From: JASLMY01 sp965226475
GTDB taxonomy: Bacteria; Pseudomonadota; Alphaproteobacteria; GCA-2731375
DNA length: 64,000 nucleotides
NCBI GenBank assembly: GCA_965226475.1
Contig: CBDDDJ010000004.1
Span: 558,001-622,000, forward strand
Direction of reading: 5' to 3'
Part shown: positions 53,113 to 61,840 of the stretch, in pieces
Layout of the letters: each line of letters starts with the position of its first letter
How positions within the stretch are numbered: the first letter of the stretch is position 1
Translations under genes and position numbers: made by a program
Notes under the pieces: generated by a model
The model's database searches: none
Told to the model about the DNA's origin: nothing
The model's input: the letters and a program-made list of their open reading frames with translations, nothing else

Positions 53113-53267
53113 AATCTAGAGCATTTCAAGATTGGTCCCGGCCACCCGCGCCCAGCCCAACCATCCGTGGAGTGTACCCTTTGGGTGCCCTGGGGGGTGC
53201 CCTGGGAGGTGGTTTCGCCGGGGGAGCGGGTGGCTCGGCGATTCGGATCAAACCTGATCCACTCTAC
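53113..53267. repeat. Palindromic repeat (copy B), 155 bp
   Basis: Left edge TCTAGAGC, then TTTCAAGATTGGTCCCGGCC; core CCGTGGAGTGTACCCTTTGGG followed by repeated GTGCCCTGG; right arm GCCGGGGGAGCGGGTGGC and GGATCAAACCTGATCC. Left and right sides match copies C and A in inverted order. No gene inside. Confidence 0.85.
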
Positions 53268-53300
53268 ACCTTCGATGTCGACGAAGAAGCACGCAAGGCC

Positions 53301-53643
53301 TTCGCCAACATGTTCATGGTGATGGGACCGCACACCGTGCTCGGCGACATCCCGCGCGGCATCGAATACGACGTCGACTGGGTGGTCGGCATGATCGGCC
53401 TTTTGCGCGAGCGGGGCCCGACCCGCGCCGAGGCCCCGCGCCGAGCCCGCGCCGACCATGTCGGGGTGAAGGGGGAGGGGCTGCCCGCCAGCGAGGGCGA
53501 TTCCTGGATGACCGGCATCGACCAGAACGTGGACGGCAAACAGACCCGCTCGATGGTCCGCCACGGTGGCGCGCGCCGGGCTCTACCGCTAACGCGCCGA
53601 CGCGGTGGCGGCGGGCGGCGACGCGGAACTCCGGCTGGCTTGG
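53301..53643 (+). pseudogene. Baeyer-Villiger monooxygenase C-terminal remnant
   Basis: FANMFMVMGPHTVLGDIPRGIEYDVDWVVGMI, KGEGLPASEGDSWMTGIDQNVDGKQTRSMVRH align with FPNMFMIMGPHAALGNNPRSIEYNVEWVRDLI and LSNEIDSWMTGVNMNVEGKQTRTIVRY of the enzyme at 11661. A frame change near 53570 precedes AAGGDAELRLA. The N-terminal four-fifths is missing and repeat copy B lies at the break. Confidence 0.9.
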
Positions 53644-53646
53644 GGT

Positions 53647-54588
53647 TCAGCCGGCCGGCGACGCGAAGGCCTCCAGCAGGCGGTCGGCGATGTGGTCGAG
53701 GGCCCGGCGACCCTCGGTGACCACGCCCGCGAGCGAGATGAAGCCGTGCACCATTCCGGCGTGGCAGGTGAGCTCGACCGTGTTGCCGGCCTCCATCATC
53801 GCCCGGGCGTAATCGATGCCCTCGTCGCGCAAGGGATCGAATTCGGCGACCAGGACCATGGCGGGAGCGAGGCTGGAGAGGTTTTCGGTCAGACCAGGCG
53901 CGAAGCGAGCGTCGGTCGGGTCGGCCCCGCCCAGATAGTGCTCGATGAACCAGAGCATGGACTTGCGGCCAAGAAGGTAGCCCTCGGCGAAGGCGTGGGC
54001 CGAGGCGCTGTCGGGCGCCTTCGCGGCGACGGGGTAGATCAGCACCTGGAGCGCGAGGTCGAGTCCCTCGTCGCGGGCGCGGATCGCCGTCACGGACGCC
54101 AGGTTGCCGCCGGCGCTGTCGCCCGCGAGCGCGATGCGGGCGGGATCGGCACCAAGTGGGCCCGTGTTGTCGGCCACCCAGCGGAGCGCCCGCCAGCAAT
54201 CCTCCGGCGCGACCGGGAAGCGGTGTTCGGGCGCCAGGCGGCAGTCGATCGAGGCGACCAGCGCGCCGGTCCGCTGGGCGAGCGACCTAGCCGTCGCGTC
54301 GTGGCTTTGCGGGCTGCCGACGACGAAGCCGCCGCCATGATAGTAGACCAGGGCCGGCCGGCCGGCGCCGCCGACCTCCGGCGTATAGAGGCGGACCGCG
54401 ATCTCTCCGCCCTCGACCGGGACCATGCGGTCCTCGACGTTGGCCATCGTCGCCGGTCGGGCATCGAGCTTGGGCGCGGCCTCCTCGAATTGGGCGCGTG
54501 CGGCCTGGGGCGTCAGCTCCCAGAACTCCGGCGGCCGGGCTTTCTCGATCAGGTCGAGAACGAACTGGACTTCTTCGTGAACCGGCAT
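53647..54588 (-). CDS. Alpha/beta hydrolase, hormone-sensitive-lipase family esterase
   Basis: 313 aa. Oxyanion-hole motif YYHGGGFVVGS, nucleophile elbow IALAGDSAGGNLAS (S), acidic residue in AEFDPLRDEG (D) and H in GMVHGFISL. Ends about 4 bases from the Baeyer-Villiger remnant. Monooxygenase plus esterase is a well-known pair that oxidises a ketone to an ester and cleaves it, so the enzyme may have served that route. Confidence 0.94.
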   Translation of the reverse strand: MPVHEEVQFVLDLIEKARPPEFWELTPQAARAQFEEAAPKLDARPATMANVEDRMVPVEGGEIAVRLYTPEVGGAGRPALVYYHGGGFVVGSPQSHDATARSLAQRTGALVASIDCRLAPEHRFPVAPEDCWRALRWVADNTGPLGADPARIALAGDSAGGNLASVTAIRARDEGLDLALQVLIYPVAAKAPDSASAHAFAEGYLLGRKSMLWFIEHYLGGADPTDARFAPGLTENLSSLAPAMVLVAEFDPLRDEGIDYARAMMEAGNTVELTCHAGMVHGFISLAGVVTEGRRALDHIADRLLEAFASPAG

Positions 54589-54664
54589 CCGGCTCTCCCA
54601 CGCTGGCTTCGATTTCGCGATTTTATAGCGCGCCGGCGATACGGGCCGGAAGGCCGGCCGGGGG

Positions 54665-56419
54665 TCAGGCGGGGCGGAAATCGCGGAAGACGTCGGAATG
54701 GGCCTCGACGGCCGCGACGATCTCGCCCTCGAGGATCGCCTGGCCCAGGCGGGCGAGGTCGGGACCCAGGGGGCGGTCCTCGATCACGACCGGGAAATGA
54801 CGTCCAACGGCGTCGAGCACCGCCTCCGAGACCTCGCTCAACCGCCGTTCCTCGGGCGCGACGGCGTGCCACTCGCGCCGCGCCGCTCCGTCACCGGGCG
54901 CCGCCGAGGGGATCGCCGCCATTTCCTTGCGGATTTGAGCGGCCTGGGCGGCGAAGGCGAGTTCGGCGGCCAGTACCTCGGCCAGGCGCGGCAGCATCTC
55001 ATGGGCCCGCAGCGCCACGTTGGCGGCCATGGAGACGTGGTCCTCCTGGCCCGAATCGGTCGAGAGCGAGAAGAGGTGGCTCGGCATCGCCTGGCCCCAG
55101 ATCCAGTTTACCAGGCCGGCGCTGGTGTATTCGACGAGCATCAGGGCCGAACTCTGCGATTGCCGCCGCTCGATGTCCGCGCGCGCGTCGTCGTCGATCC
55201 CACTCAACGCCTCGGGCGGCAGCCGGCCCGGCCATTTCAGCTGGGGACCGAGGCCCTTGTTGCGTTCGGCGTCGACGTAGCGCTGCGCCCGGGTGTTCGA
55301 GAGCCGCGCGATGATCGCCGCCGCCTGGACCAGGCCGTAGACGTCGACCGCGACGGGCATCCCGTGGAAATGACCGCCGCTCACCACCTCGACGTATTTA
55401 CCGAAGAACTCGCTGTCCGGCGGGATATGCGATTCGTTCCCCGCCATCAGCAGAATTGGATTGTCAGTGACGCTTTTCGCCTCGATTTCGATGGTGCGAT
55501 GGGCCCGCCAGACGAGCTCCAGGCAGGGGCCCAGAATCTGCGCCGCGCAACGTAGGTTGTAGGGATCCTGGATTTCGCCGTCGACGTCATAGGCGCGATG
55601 GGCTTCGCGCAGCCGCGAGCCCGACATCAGCTTCAGCACCGCGCGGGCCACCTCGCGGCTTCCCTGGTGCTGGCGCAGGCGGTGGAGGTCCTGGCGGAAG
55701 GGGGTGTCGGCCCCCAGCATCACTTGCGCCGCGAGCGCCGTCGCCACCGTCTGGGTTTCGATCAGCCGGTACATGCCGTGGGTCGCCAGCGCGGCCAGCG
55801 CGGTCGAGTACTGCACCCCGTTGTTGAGGGCGAGGCCCTCCTTCATGCCGAGTCGCAAGGGCGTCATCTCGGCGCGGGCGAGCGCCTCGGCGGCGGGGAG
55901 GGGCTGGGTCTCTCCCTGAAAGAAGGCCTCGCCCTCGCCGATCAGCGCGAGCGCGATGTGGGAAAGCGGCCCGAGATCGCCGCTGGCGGAGACGCTGCCG
56001 AGGCTCGGTACCACCGGCGTCACGCCCCGGTTCAGGGCCTCGACCAGCCGCGTCACCAGGTCCGCGCGGACACCGCTATAGCCTTGGGCCAGCGATTTGG
56101 CGCGCAGCAGCATGGTGGCCCGGACCACCGGGACCGGCGCTGGCGGGCCGACGCAGGCGGCATGGCTGCGGATCAGGTTTTCCTGCAGGGGGCCGAGGTC
56201 CTTCGCCGCGACCCGGTCGCGGACGTTGGAGCCGAAGCCCCGGTTGAAGCCGTAGGCCGGCTCCGCCGTCGCCGCGATATAGGCTTCGATATCGGCCCGA
56301 CGATTATCCAGGAGTTCGAGCGTCTCGGGCGCCACCGTCACCTCGGCGCCCCGAGCGACGGCGACGATGTCGTCGAGCGTCAGGTCGTGGCGATGATCGA
56401 TCCCGACCGGGCCGGCCAT
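54665..56419 (-). CDS. Aromatic amino acid (histidine-type) ammonia-lyase
   Basis: 584 aa. The MIO prosthetic group forms from A145-S146-G147 in SLGSVSASGDLGPLSH. The catalytic tyrosine is Y56 in AYGFNRGFGSNV. The substrate-selectivity position carries S-H (ENLIRSHAACVG), as in histidine ammonia-lyase, rather than the F-L or H-L of phenylalanine and tyrosine lyases. It is longer than HutH (about 510 aa) and no other hut gene is near, so the true substrate is open. Ends 76 bases from the esterase start; tldD is upstream. Confidence 0.92.
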   Translation of the reverse strand: MAGPVGIDHRHDLTLDDIVAVARGAEVTVAPETLELLDNRRADIEAYIAATAEPAYGFNRGFGSNVRDRVAAKDLGPLQENLIRSHAACVGPPAPVPVVRATMLLRAKSLAQGYSGVRADLVTRLVEALNRGVTPVVPSLGSVSASGDLGPLSHIALALIGEGEAFFQGETQPLPAAEALARAEMTPLRLGMKEGLALNNGVQYSTALAALATHGMYRLIETQTVATALAAQVMLGADTPFRQDLHRLRQHQGSREVARAVLKLMSGSRLREAHRAYDVDGEIQDPYNLRCAAQILGPCLELVWRAHRTIEIEAKSVTDNPILLMAGNESHIPPDSEFFGKYVEVVSGGHFHGMPVAVDVYGLVQAAAIIARLSNTRAQRYVDAERNKGLGPQLKWPGRLPPEALSGIDDDARADIERRQSQSSALMLVEYTSAGLVNWIWGQAMPSHLFSLSTDSGQEDHVSMAANVALRAHEMLPRLAEVLAAELAFAAQAAQIRKEMAAIPSAAPGDGAARREWHAVAPEERRLSEVSEAVLDAVGRHFPVVIEDRPLGPDLARLGQAILEGEIVAAVEAHSDVFRDFRPA

Positions 56420-56441
56420 CGCGTGATAACCCGATCCGCCC

Positions 56442-57866
56442 TCAGCCGGTCCCGCCGACGGTCAAGCCGTCGATTCGCATGGTCGGCTGGCCGACGCCGA
56501 CGGGAATGCCCTGGCCGTTCTTGCCGCAGGTGCCGATGCCGGGATCGAGCGCCATGTCGTTGCCGATCGCCGCTACCCGCGTCAGCGCGTCCGGCCCGTT
56601 GCCGATCAGGGTCGCGCCCTTGACGGCGGGGCCGATCTTGCCGTCCTCGATCAAATAGGCCTCGGTGCAGGTGAAGACGAACTTTCCGCTGGTGATGTCG
56701 ACCTGGCCGCCGCCGAAGTTGACGGCATAGAGGCCGCGCGGCACGGAGGCGATGATCTCCTCCGGCGCCCGCTCGCCCGCCAGCATGTAGGTGTTGGTCA
56801 TGCGGGGAAAAGGCATGTGGGCGAAGCTTTCGCGCCGGCCGTTGCCGGTCGGCGCCATCCCCATCAGTCGCGCGTTGAGCCGGTCCTGCATGTAGCCTTT
56901 CAGGATGCCGTCCTCGATCAGCACGGTGTATTCCGTCGCCGTGCCCTCGTCGTCGACGGTGAGGCTGCCGCGGCGGCCGGAGATGGTGCCGTCGTCGACC
57001 ACGGTGACCCCGGGGCTCGCCACCCGCTCGCCCATCAGGCCGGCGAAGGCGGAGGTCTTCTTGCGGTTGAAGTCGCCCTCGAGGCCGTGGCCGATCGCCT
57101 CGTGCAGCAGGATGCCCGGCCAGCCGGGACCCAGCACCACCGTCGTCTCGCCGGCGGGCGCCGCCACCGAATCCAGGTTTACCAGGGCCTGGCGCAGCGC
57201 CTCGTCGACGCTGGCCCGCCAGGCGTCGGGCGCGATGAAGTCCGCGTAGCCGACCCTGCCGCCGGTGCCGTGGCTGCCCGTCTCCTGGCGGTCGCCGTCA
57301 CCGACCACGACCTGGACGCCGAGGCGCACCAGCGGGCGGGCATCGGAGACCCGGCGGCCGTCGGCGCGCAGGATCTCCACCCGCTGCAACTCGCCATGCA
57401 GGCTGACGCTCACCTGGCGCACGCGGCTATCGCTTGCTCGCGCATAGGCATCAATCTCGGCCATCAGCGCCACCTTGTCCTGGAAGCTGCACTCCTCGAC
57501 GGGATCGTCGTCGCCATAGAATTGCTTGTTGGTGCCCGTCGGGCCGAGCGCGGTCTCGCCCGCGTGGCCGGCCTTGACCGCAGCCACCGTTTCACCGGCG
57601 CGGCCAATCGCCGCCTCGCTCAGTTCCGCCGCATGGGCATAGCCCGTTTTCTCGCCGGCGACACAACGGAAGCCGAAGCCCTGGTTGGTGTCGAAGTTGG
57701 CGTTCTTCAGCCGGCCGTCGTCGAAGACCAGGCTTTCGCTCTCCCGGTGCTCGAGAAACAGCTCGCCGTCATCGGCACCGCGAAGCGTTTCGGCGAGCGT
57801 CGCCTCGATCCGTCCCCGGTCCAGGCCCGCCACCTCGATCAACTGGGTGTCTTCCGCGCTGGCCAT
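56442..57866 (-). CDS. tldD: TldD metalloprotease family protein
   Basis: 474 aa. The zinc site is HEAIGHGLEGD (HExxxH). SLVFDDGRLKNANFDTNQGFGFRCVAG, NRKKTSAFAGLMGERVASPGVTVVDDGT, GRRESFAHMPFPRMTNTY and CGKNGQGIPVGVGQPTMRIDGL are typical. TldD works with TldE/PmbA in peptide maturation and degradation; the partner is not in this window. ATG at 57866 is best placed relative to GAAGGA; 57875 is an alternative. Confidence 0.95.
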   Translation of the reverse strand: MASAEDTQLIEVAGLDRGRIEATLAETLRGADDGELFLEHRESESLVFDDGRLKNANFDTNQGFGFRCVAGEKTGYAHAAELSEAAIGRAGETVAAVKAGHAGETALGPTGTNKQFYGDDDPVEECSFQDKVALMAEIDAYARASDSRVRQVSVSLHGELQRVEILRADGRRVSDARPLVRLGVQVVVGDGDRQETGSHGTGGRVGYADFIAPDAWRASVDEALRQALVNLDSVAAPAGETTVVLGPGWPGILLHEAIGHGLEGDFNRKKTSAFAGLMGERVASPGVTVVDDGTISGRRGSLTVDDEGTATEYTVLIEDGILKGYMQDRLNARLMGMAPTGNGRRESFAHMPFPRMTNTYMLAGERAPEEIIASVPRGLYAVNFGGGQVDITSGKFVFTCTEAYLIEDGKIGPAVKGATLIGNGPDALTRVAAIGNDMALDPGIGTCGKNGQGIPVGVGQPTMRIDGLTVGGTG

Positions 57867-58285
57867 GGTTTTCATCCTTCGTCTCTCGCGACCGGTGTCC
57901 GGGCGCGCTCTCCCTGAAATATGGCCTGCCCGGGACGCCGCGTCACCCCCGGCGGCCTGGCGGCTCCTGGAATCGTGTCTTCGCCACGCGTGCCCGACCC
58001 GCGCCCGCGAACTCTGCGACATTCGGTCGCAGAACCGACCAGGGGCCCGTCTGGGCACCTGGTCCAGGCGGCCAGTCCTTGTTTTCACGGCCGAAATTGC
58101 GCTCCGGAAGGCTTTATCGACGGTCGTCCGGCGGCGGTCCGGTGGTCGCTCCGCGCACCGTTCCTCGGCGCACTTGTCTCATCTCGGGCCGCTCTAGTAG
58201 AAAAAGCCCAACGAATTCGGCGACATCCAGGAAACCGGCGGGCCAGCGAGCGGCCGACGGCATGGATCCGAGGGAGAGTTCGAGC
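57867..58285. promoter_or_regulatory. Divergent promoter region of tldD and the cox operon
   Basis: About 410 bases. Both promoters must be here. No gene, operator or riboswitch was recognised. GAGGGAGAG at 58269 is the ribosome site of coxB. Confidence 0.5.
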
Positions 58286-59140
58286 ATGACGGCGACACGG
58301 ATGACGGCGGCCTTGGCGTCCCTGGCGGCCTTAGGCGCGGCGGCGCTCGGCCCGGCCGGGGCCCGGGCAGCCGAGGGGATCGCGACGGATTGGCAGCTCG
58401 GCTTTCAACAAGCCGCCTCGCCGGTGATGGAGGAGATCACCGCCCTGCACGACTTTATGCTGGTGATCATCGCGCTCATCGTCGTCTTCGTGCTGGTCCT
58501 GCTGCTCAACTGCATCTTCAGGTTCAACGACAAGACGAACCCGGAGCCGAGCAGAACGTCCCATAACCCCATCCTCGAGATCGCCTGGACCGCGCTTCCG
58601 GTGCTGATCCTGGTGGTGATCGCCGTGCCGTCGTTCAAGCTACTCTATTATGGCGACCGTATCGGGAACGCCGAGATGACGCTGAAGGCGGTCGGCAATC
58701 AGTGGTATTGGGCCTACGAGTATCCCGATCACGACGGCTTGAGCTTCGAGGCCGTGATGCTGGAGGACGACGAGCGCGAGGCGGGGCAACCGCGGCTGCT
58801 GACGACGGACGAGGCGATCGTGCTGCCGGTCGAGACCAATATCCGTCTGCTCACCACCTCCGAGGACGTCATCCACGCCTGGGCCATGCCGGCCTTCGGC
58901 GTCAAGATCGACGCGGTGCCGGGCCGCCTGAACGAGGCCTGGTTCCGCATCGACCGCCCGGGGATATACTACGGCCAGTGCTCGGAGCTTTGCGGCATCC
59001 GGCACGGCTTCATGCCGATCATGGTGAAGGCGGTCTCCAAGGACGCGTTCGAGGCCTGGGTCGTGGAGGCCAAGAAGAAATTCGCCACGGCCGGCGGCGC
59101 GCCCATGCATCTCGCCGCCGACGCCCAGAGCGCCCGCTAG
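58286..59140 (+). CDS. coxB: Cytochrome c oxidase subunit II
   Basis: 284 aa. Signal peptide residues 1-28 (cut after AGARA). Two membrane helices: FMLVIIALIVVFVLVLLLNCIF and ILEIAWTALPVLILVVIAV. The periplasmic CuA domain has VGNQWYWAYEYP (electron-entry tryptophan), DVIHAWAMPAFG and the CuA ligands C232, C236, H240, M243 in QCSELCGIRHGFM, with E234 between. First gene of the operon; coxA follows 18 bases later. No haem c domain. Confidence 0.97.
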   Translation: MTATRMTAALASLAALGAAALGPAGARAAEGIATDWQLGFQQAASPVMEEITALHDFMLVIIALIVVFVLVLLLNCIFRFNDKTNPEPSRTSHNPILEIAWTALPVLILVVIAVPSFKLLYYGDRIGNAEMTLKAVGNQWYWAYEYPDHDGLSFEAVMLEDDEREAGQPRLLTTDEAIVLPVETNIRLLTTSEDVIHAWAMPAFGVKIDAVPGRLNEAWFRIDRPGIYYGQCSELCGIRHGFMPIMVKAVSKDAFEAWVVEAKKKFATAGGAPMHLAADAQSAR

Positions 59141-59158
59141 GGCAACGAGGAACAGGCC

Positions 59159-60760
59159 ATGAGCTACTCCGGCGACCACGACCACGATCACCACAGGCCC
59201 TCCTTCTTCCTCCGCTGGTTCGGTTCGACGAACCACAAGGACATTGGAACGCTCTACCTGCTGTTCGCGGTCGTCGGTGGCCTCATCGGCTTCGTCTTCT
59301 CCATGGTGATGCGCGCCGAACTGGCGCAGCCCGGCGACGGGATTCTTGGTGGCGACTATCACATGTTCAACGTGCTGGTGACGGCGCACGGCCTGATCAT
59401 GATCTTCTTCATGGTCATGCCGGCGTTGATCGGCGGCTTCGGCAACTGGTTCGTGCCGCTGATGATCGGCGCCCCGGACATGGCCTTCCCACGCATGAAC
59501 AACATCTCCTTCTGGCTGCTGCCGCCGGCCTTCCTGCTGCTGTTGGGCTCCGTCTTCGTCGAGGGCCCGCCCGGCAATACCGGCGTCGGCGGCGGCTGGA
59601 CGATCTATCCGCCGCTCTCCTCCTCGGCCCAACCCGGCCCGGCGATGGACATGGCGATTCTCGCCATCCATCTGGCCGGCGCCTCCTCGATCCTGGGCGC
59701 GGTGAACTTCATCACCACGATCTTCAACATGCGCGCGCCGGGCATGACCCTGCACAAGATGCCGCTCTTCGTCTGGTCGATCCTGGTGACCGCCTTCCTG
59801 CTGGTGCTCTCGCTGCCGGTACTGGCCGGCGCCATCACCATGCTGCTGACCGACCGCAACTTCGGCACCGCCTTCTTCGAGGCGGCCGAGGGCGGCGACC
59901 CGGTTCTGTTCCAGCATCTGTTCTGGTTCTTCGGCCACCCGGAGGTCTACATCCTGATCCTGCCGGGCTTCGGCATCGTCAGCCACGTCGTCTCGACCTT
60001 CTCCCGCAAGCCGGTGTTCGGCTACCTCGGCATGGCCTACGCGATGGTGGCGATCGGCGCCGTCGGCTTCATCGTCTGGGCCCACCACATGTACACGGTC
60101 GGCATGGACGTCGACACGCGGGCCTACTTCACCGCCGCGACGTTGGTCATCGCCGTGCCCACGGGCATCAAGATCTTCAGCTGGATCGCCACCATGTGGG
60201 GCGGCTCGATCCAGTTCAAGACGCCGATGCTGTGGGCGGTCGGCTTCATCTTCCTCTTTACCATCGGTGGCGTCACCGGCGTGGTGCTGGCGAATGCCGG
60301 CATCGACAACGCGATGCACGACACCTATTACGTGGTGGCGCACTTCCACTACGTGCTCTCGCTCGGCGCCGTGTTCGCGGTCTTCGGCGGCTTCTACTAC
60401 TGGATCGGCAAGATGAGCGGCCGCCAGTATCCCGAGGCGCTCGGCAAGCTGCACTTCTGGCTGACCTTCATCGGCGTCAATATCGTCTTCTTCCCGCAAC
60501 ACTTCCTGGGCCTCGCCGGCATGCCGCGCCGTATCCCGGACTATCCCGACGCCTATGCGGGCTGGAACATGGTATCCTCCTTCGGTGCTTGGATCGCCAC
60601 GCTCGGCCTGCTGGTCTTCCTCTTCCTGGTGTTCCGCACTTTCACGGCGGGCGAGAAGTGCGCCGACAATCCCTGGGGCGAGGGGGCGACGACGCTCGAA
60701 TGGTCGGTTTCCTCGCCACCGCCGTTTCACACCTATGAGGAGCTGCCCCGAATCCGCTAG
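59159..60760 (+). CDS. coxA: Cytochrome c oxidase subunit I (aa3 type, A1)
   Basis: 533 aa, 12 membrane helices. Haem a ligands in VLVTAHGLIM and HFHYVLSLGAVF; CuB ligands in WFFGHPEVYIL and WAHHMYT, with the H-Y pair. The glutamate of GHPEVY marks an A1-type D channel (D in GAPDMAFPRMNN), and K in PTGIKIFSW marks the K channel. The catalytic proton-pumping subunit. The product is conserved throughout, so this is functional. Confidence 0.98.
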   Translation: MSYSGDHDHDHHRPSFFLRWFGSTNHKDIGTLYLLFAVVGGLIGFVFSMVMRAELAQPGDGILGGDYHMFNVLVTAHGLIMIFFMVMPALIGGFGNWFVPLMIGAPDMAFPRMNNISFWLLPPAFLLLLGSVFVEGPPGNTGVGGGWTIYPPLSSSAQPGPAMDMAILAIHLAGASSILGAVNFITTIFNMRAPGMTLHKMPLFVWSILVTAFLLVLSLPVLAGAITMLLTDRNFGTAFFEAAEGGDPVLFQHLFWFFGHPEVYILILPGFGIVSHVVSTFSRKPVFGYLGMAYAMVAIGAVGFIVWAHHMYTVGMDVDTRAYFTAATLVIAVPTGIKIFSWIATMWGGSIQFKTPMLWAVGFIFLFTIGGVTGVVLANAGIDNAMHDTYYVVAHFHYVLSLGAVFAVFGGFYYWIGKMSGRQYPEALGKLHFWLTFIGVNIVFFPQHFLGLAGMPRRIPDYPDAYAGWNMVSSFGAWIATLGLLVFLFLVFRTFTAGEKCADNPWGEGATTLEWSVSSPPPFHTYEELPRIR

Positions 60761-60786
60761 GCGGAGCGGGCGCCGAGGATAGAAGC

Positions 60787-61716
60787 ATGAGCCACGAGGC
60801 CACCACGACGGGCGCGGCGCCAGCCGATGTCGGGCACCATGGCGGCGCCAGCGCGGCCGATTACATCCGCCTGCTGAAGCCGCGCGTCATGAGCCTCGTG
60901 GTGTTTACAGCCTTCGTCGGGCTGATGCTGGCGCCGGGGGAGATCCACCCGGTGATCGCGGCCGCGGCCCTGATCTGCATCGCCGTCGGCGCCGGCGCCT
61001 CCGGCGCCATCAACATGTGGTACGACGCGGATATCGACGCCGTCATGGCCCGGACGGCCCGGCGGCCCATCCCGGCCGGCCGGATCGCGCCGGGTGAGGC
61101 GCTCGGCTTCGGCGTGACGCTGGCGGTCGGCGCGGTTCTGACCATGGGCCTGCTGGTCGATCCGGCCGCGGCGCTACTGCTGGCGTTCACCATCGCCTTC
61201 TACGTTTTCGTCTACACCATGTGGCTGAAGCGCCGCACGCCGCAGAACATCGTCATTGGCGGAGCCGCCGGCGCCTTTCCGCCGATGGTCGGCTGGGCCG
61301 CCGTCGGTGGCGAGGTCGGGCTCGGCGCACTGGTCCTCTTCGCCATCATCTTCATGTGGACGCCGCCGCATTTCTGGGCCCTCTCGCTCTACCGGGCGGG
61401 CGACTATGCCAAGGCCGGCGTGCCGATGCTGCCCGTGGTGGCCGGCCCCGAGGAGACCCGGCGACAGATCTGGCTCTACTCCCTGATCCTGGTGGCGCTG
61501 ACGCTCACGCCCCAGGTGGTCGGCATGGCCTCCTGGCTCTACAGCTTCGGCGCCTTTGCCCTCGGCGCCTGGTTCCTGGCGCTCGCTTGGGCTGTCCGCC
61601 GGGCCGGGGACGGCGAGGCGCGAGCGCCCAAGCGGCTCTTCGCCTATTCGATCCTCTATCTGTTCCTGATCTTCGCCCTGCTGCTGAGCGAACGTCTGGC
61701 GGGGCTTTCGGCGTGA
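60787..61716 (+). CDS. ctaB: Protohaem IX farnesyltransferase (haem O synthase)
   Basis: 309 aa UbiA-type membrane prenyltransferase that makes haem O, precursor of the oxidase haem a. LKPRVMSLVVFTAFVGL at the start, the two aspartate-rich motifs NMWYDADIDAVMARTARRPIPAG and YTMWLKRRTPQNIVIGG, and FMWTPPHFWALSLYRAGDYAKAGVPMLP are diagnostic. About nine hydrophobic segments. Sits 26 bases after coxA. Confidence 0.97.
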   Translation: MSHEATTTGAAPADVGHHGGASAADYIRLLKPRVMSLVVFTAFVGLMLAPGEIHPVIAAAALICIAVGAGASGAINMWYDADIDAVMARTARRPIPAGRIAPGEALGFGVTLAVGAVLTMGLLVDPAAALLLAFTIAFYVFVYTMWLKRRTPQNIVIGGAAGAFPPMVGWAAVGGEVGLGALVLFAIIFMWTPPHFWALSLYRAGDYAKAGVPMLPVVAGPEETRRQIWLYSLILVALTLTPQVVGMASWLYSFGAFALGAWFLALAWAVRRAGDGEARAPKRLFAYSILYLFLIFALLLSERLAGLSA

Positions 61717-61717
61717 A

Positions 61718-61840
61718 ATGCCGCTGCACGAAGAGCATCGCCGCAAGCGCGGTCGCAACTTCGCCCTGGCGGGATTCCTGCTGTTCCTCGTCGTCATGTT
61801 CTTCGTGGTCTCGATCGTGAAGATGAAGGGGGGCGCATGA
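61718..61840 (+). CDS. Small single-pass membrane protein of cox operon (CoxF-like)
   Basis: 40 aa: MPLHEEHRRKRGRNFA, then one membrane helix LAGFLLFLVVMFFVVSIV and KMKGGA. It starts one base after the ctaB stop and overlaps the ctaG start by ATGA. The position and shape match the short CoxF-like proteins often found at this spot in alphaproteobacteria. Likely an accessory or assembly factor. Confidence 0.82.
   Translation: MPLHEEHRRKRGRNFALAGFLLFLVVMFFVVSIVKMKGGA

Noticed and set aside
40860..53267. Palindromic repeats as a CRISPR array
   Set aside because: Copies are kilobases apart, not evenly spaced, and no cas gene is present.
58640..60730. 696-residue minus-strand open frame across coxB and coxA
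   Set aside because: It is the antisense of the conserved oxidase genes; its low-complexity H/E/D/R-rich product is the usual result of reading high-GC genes backwards.
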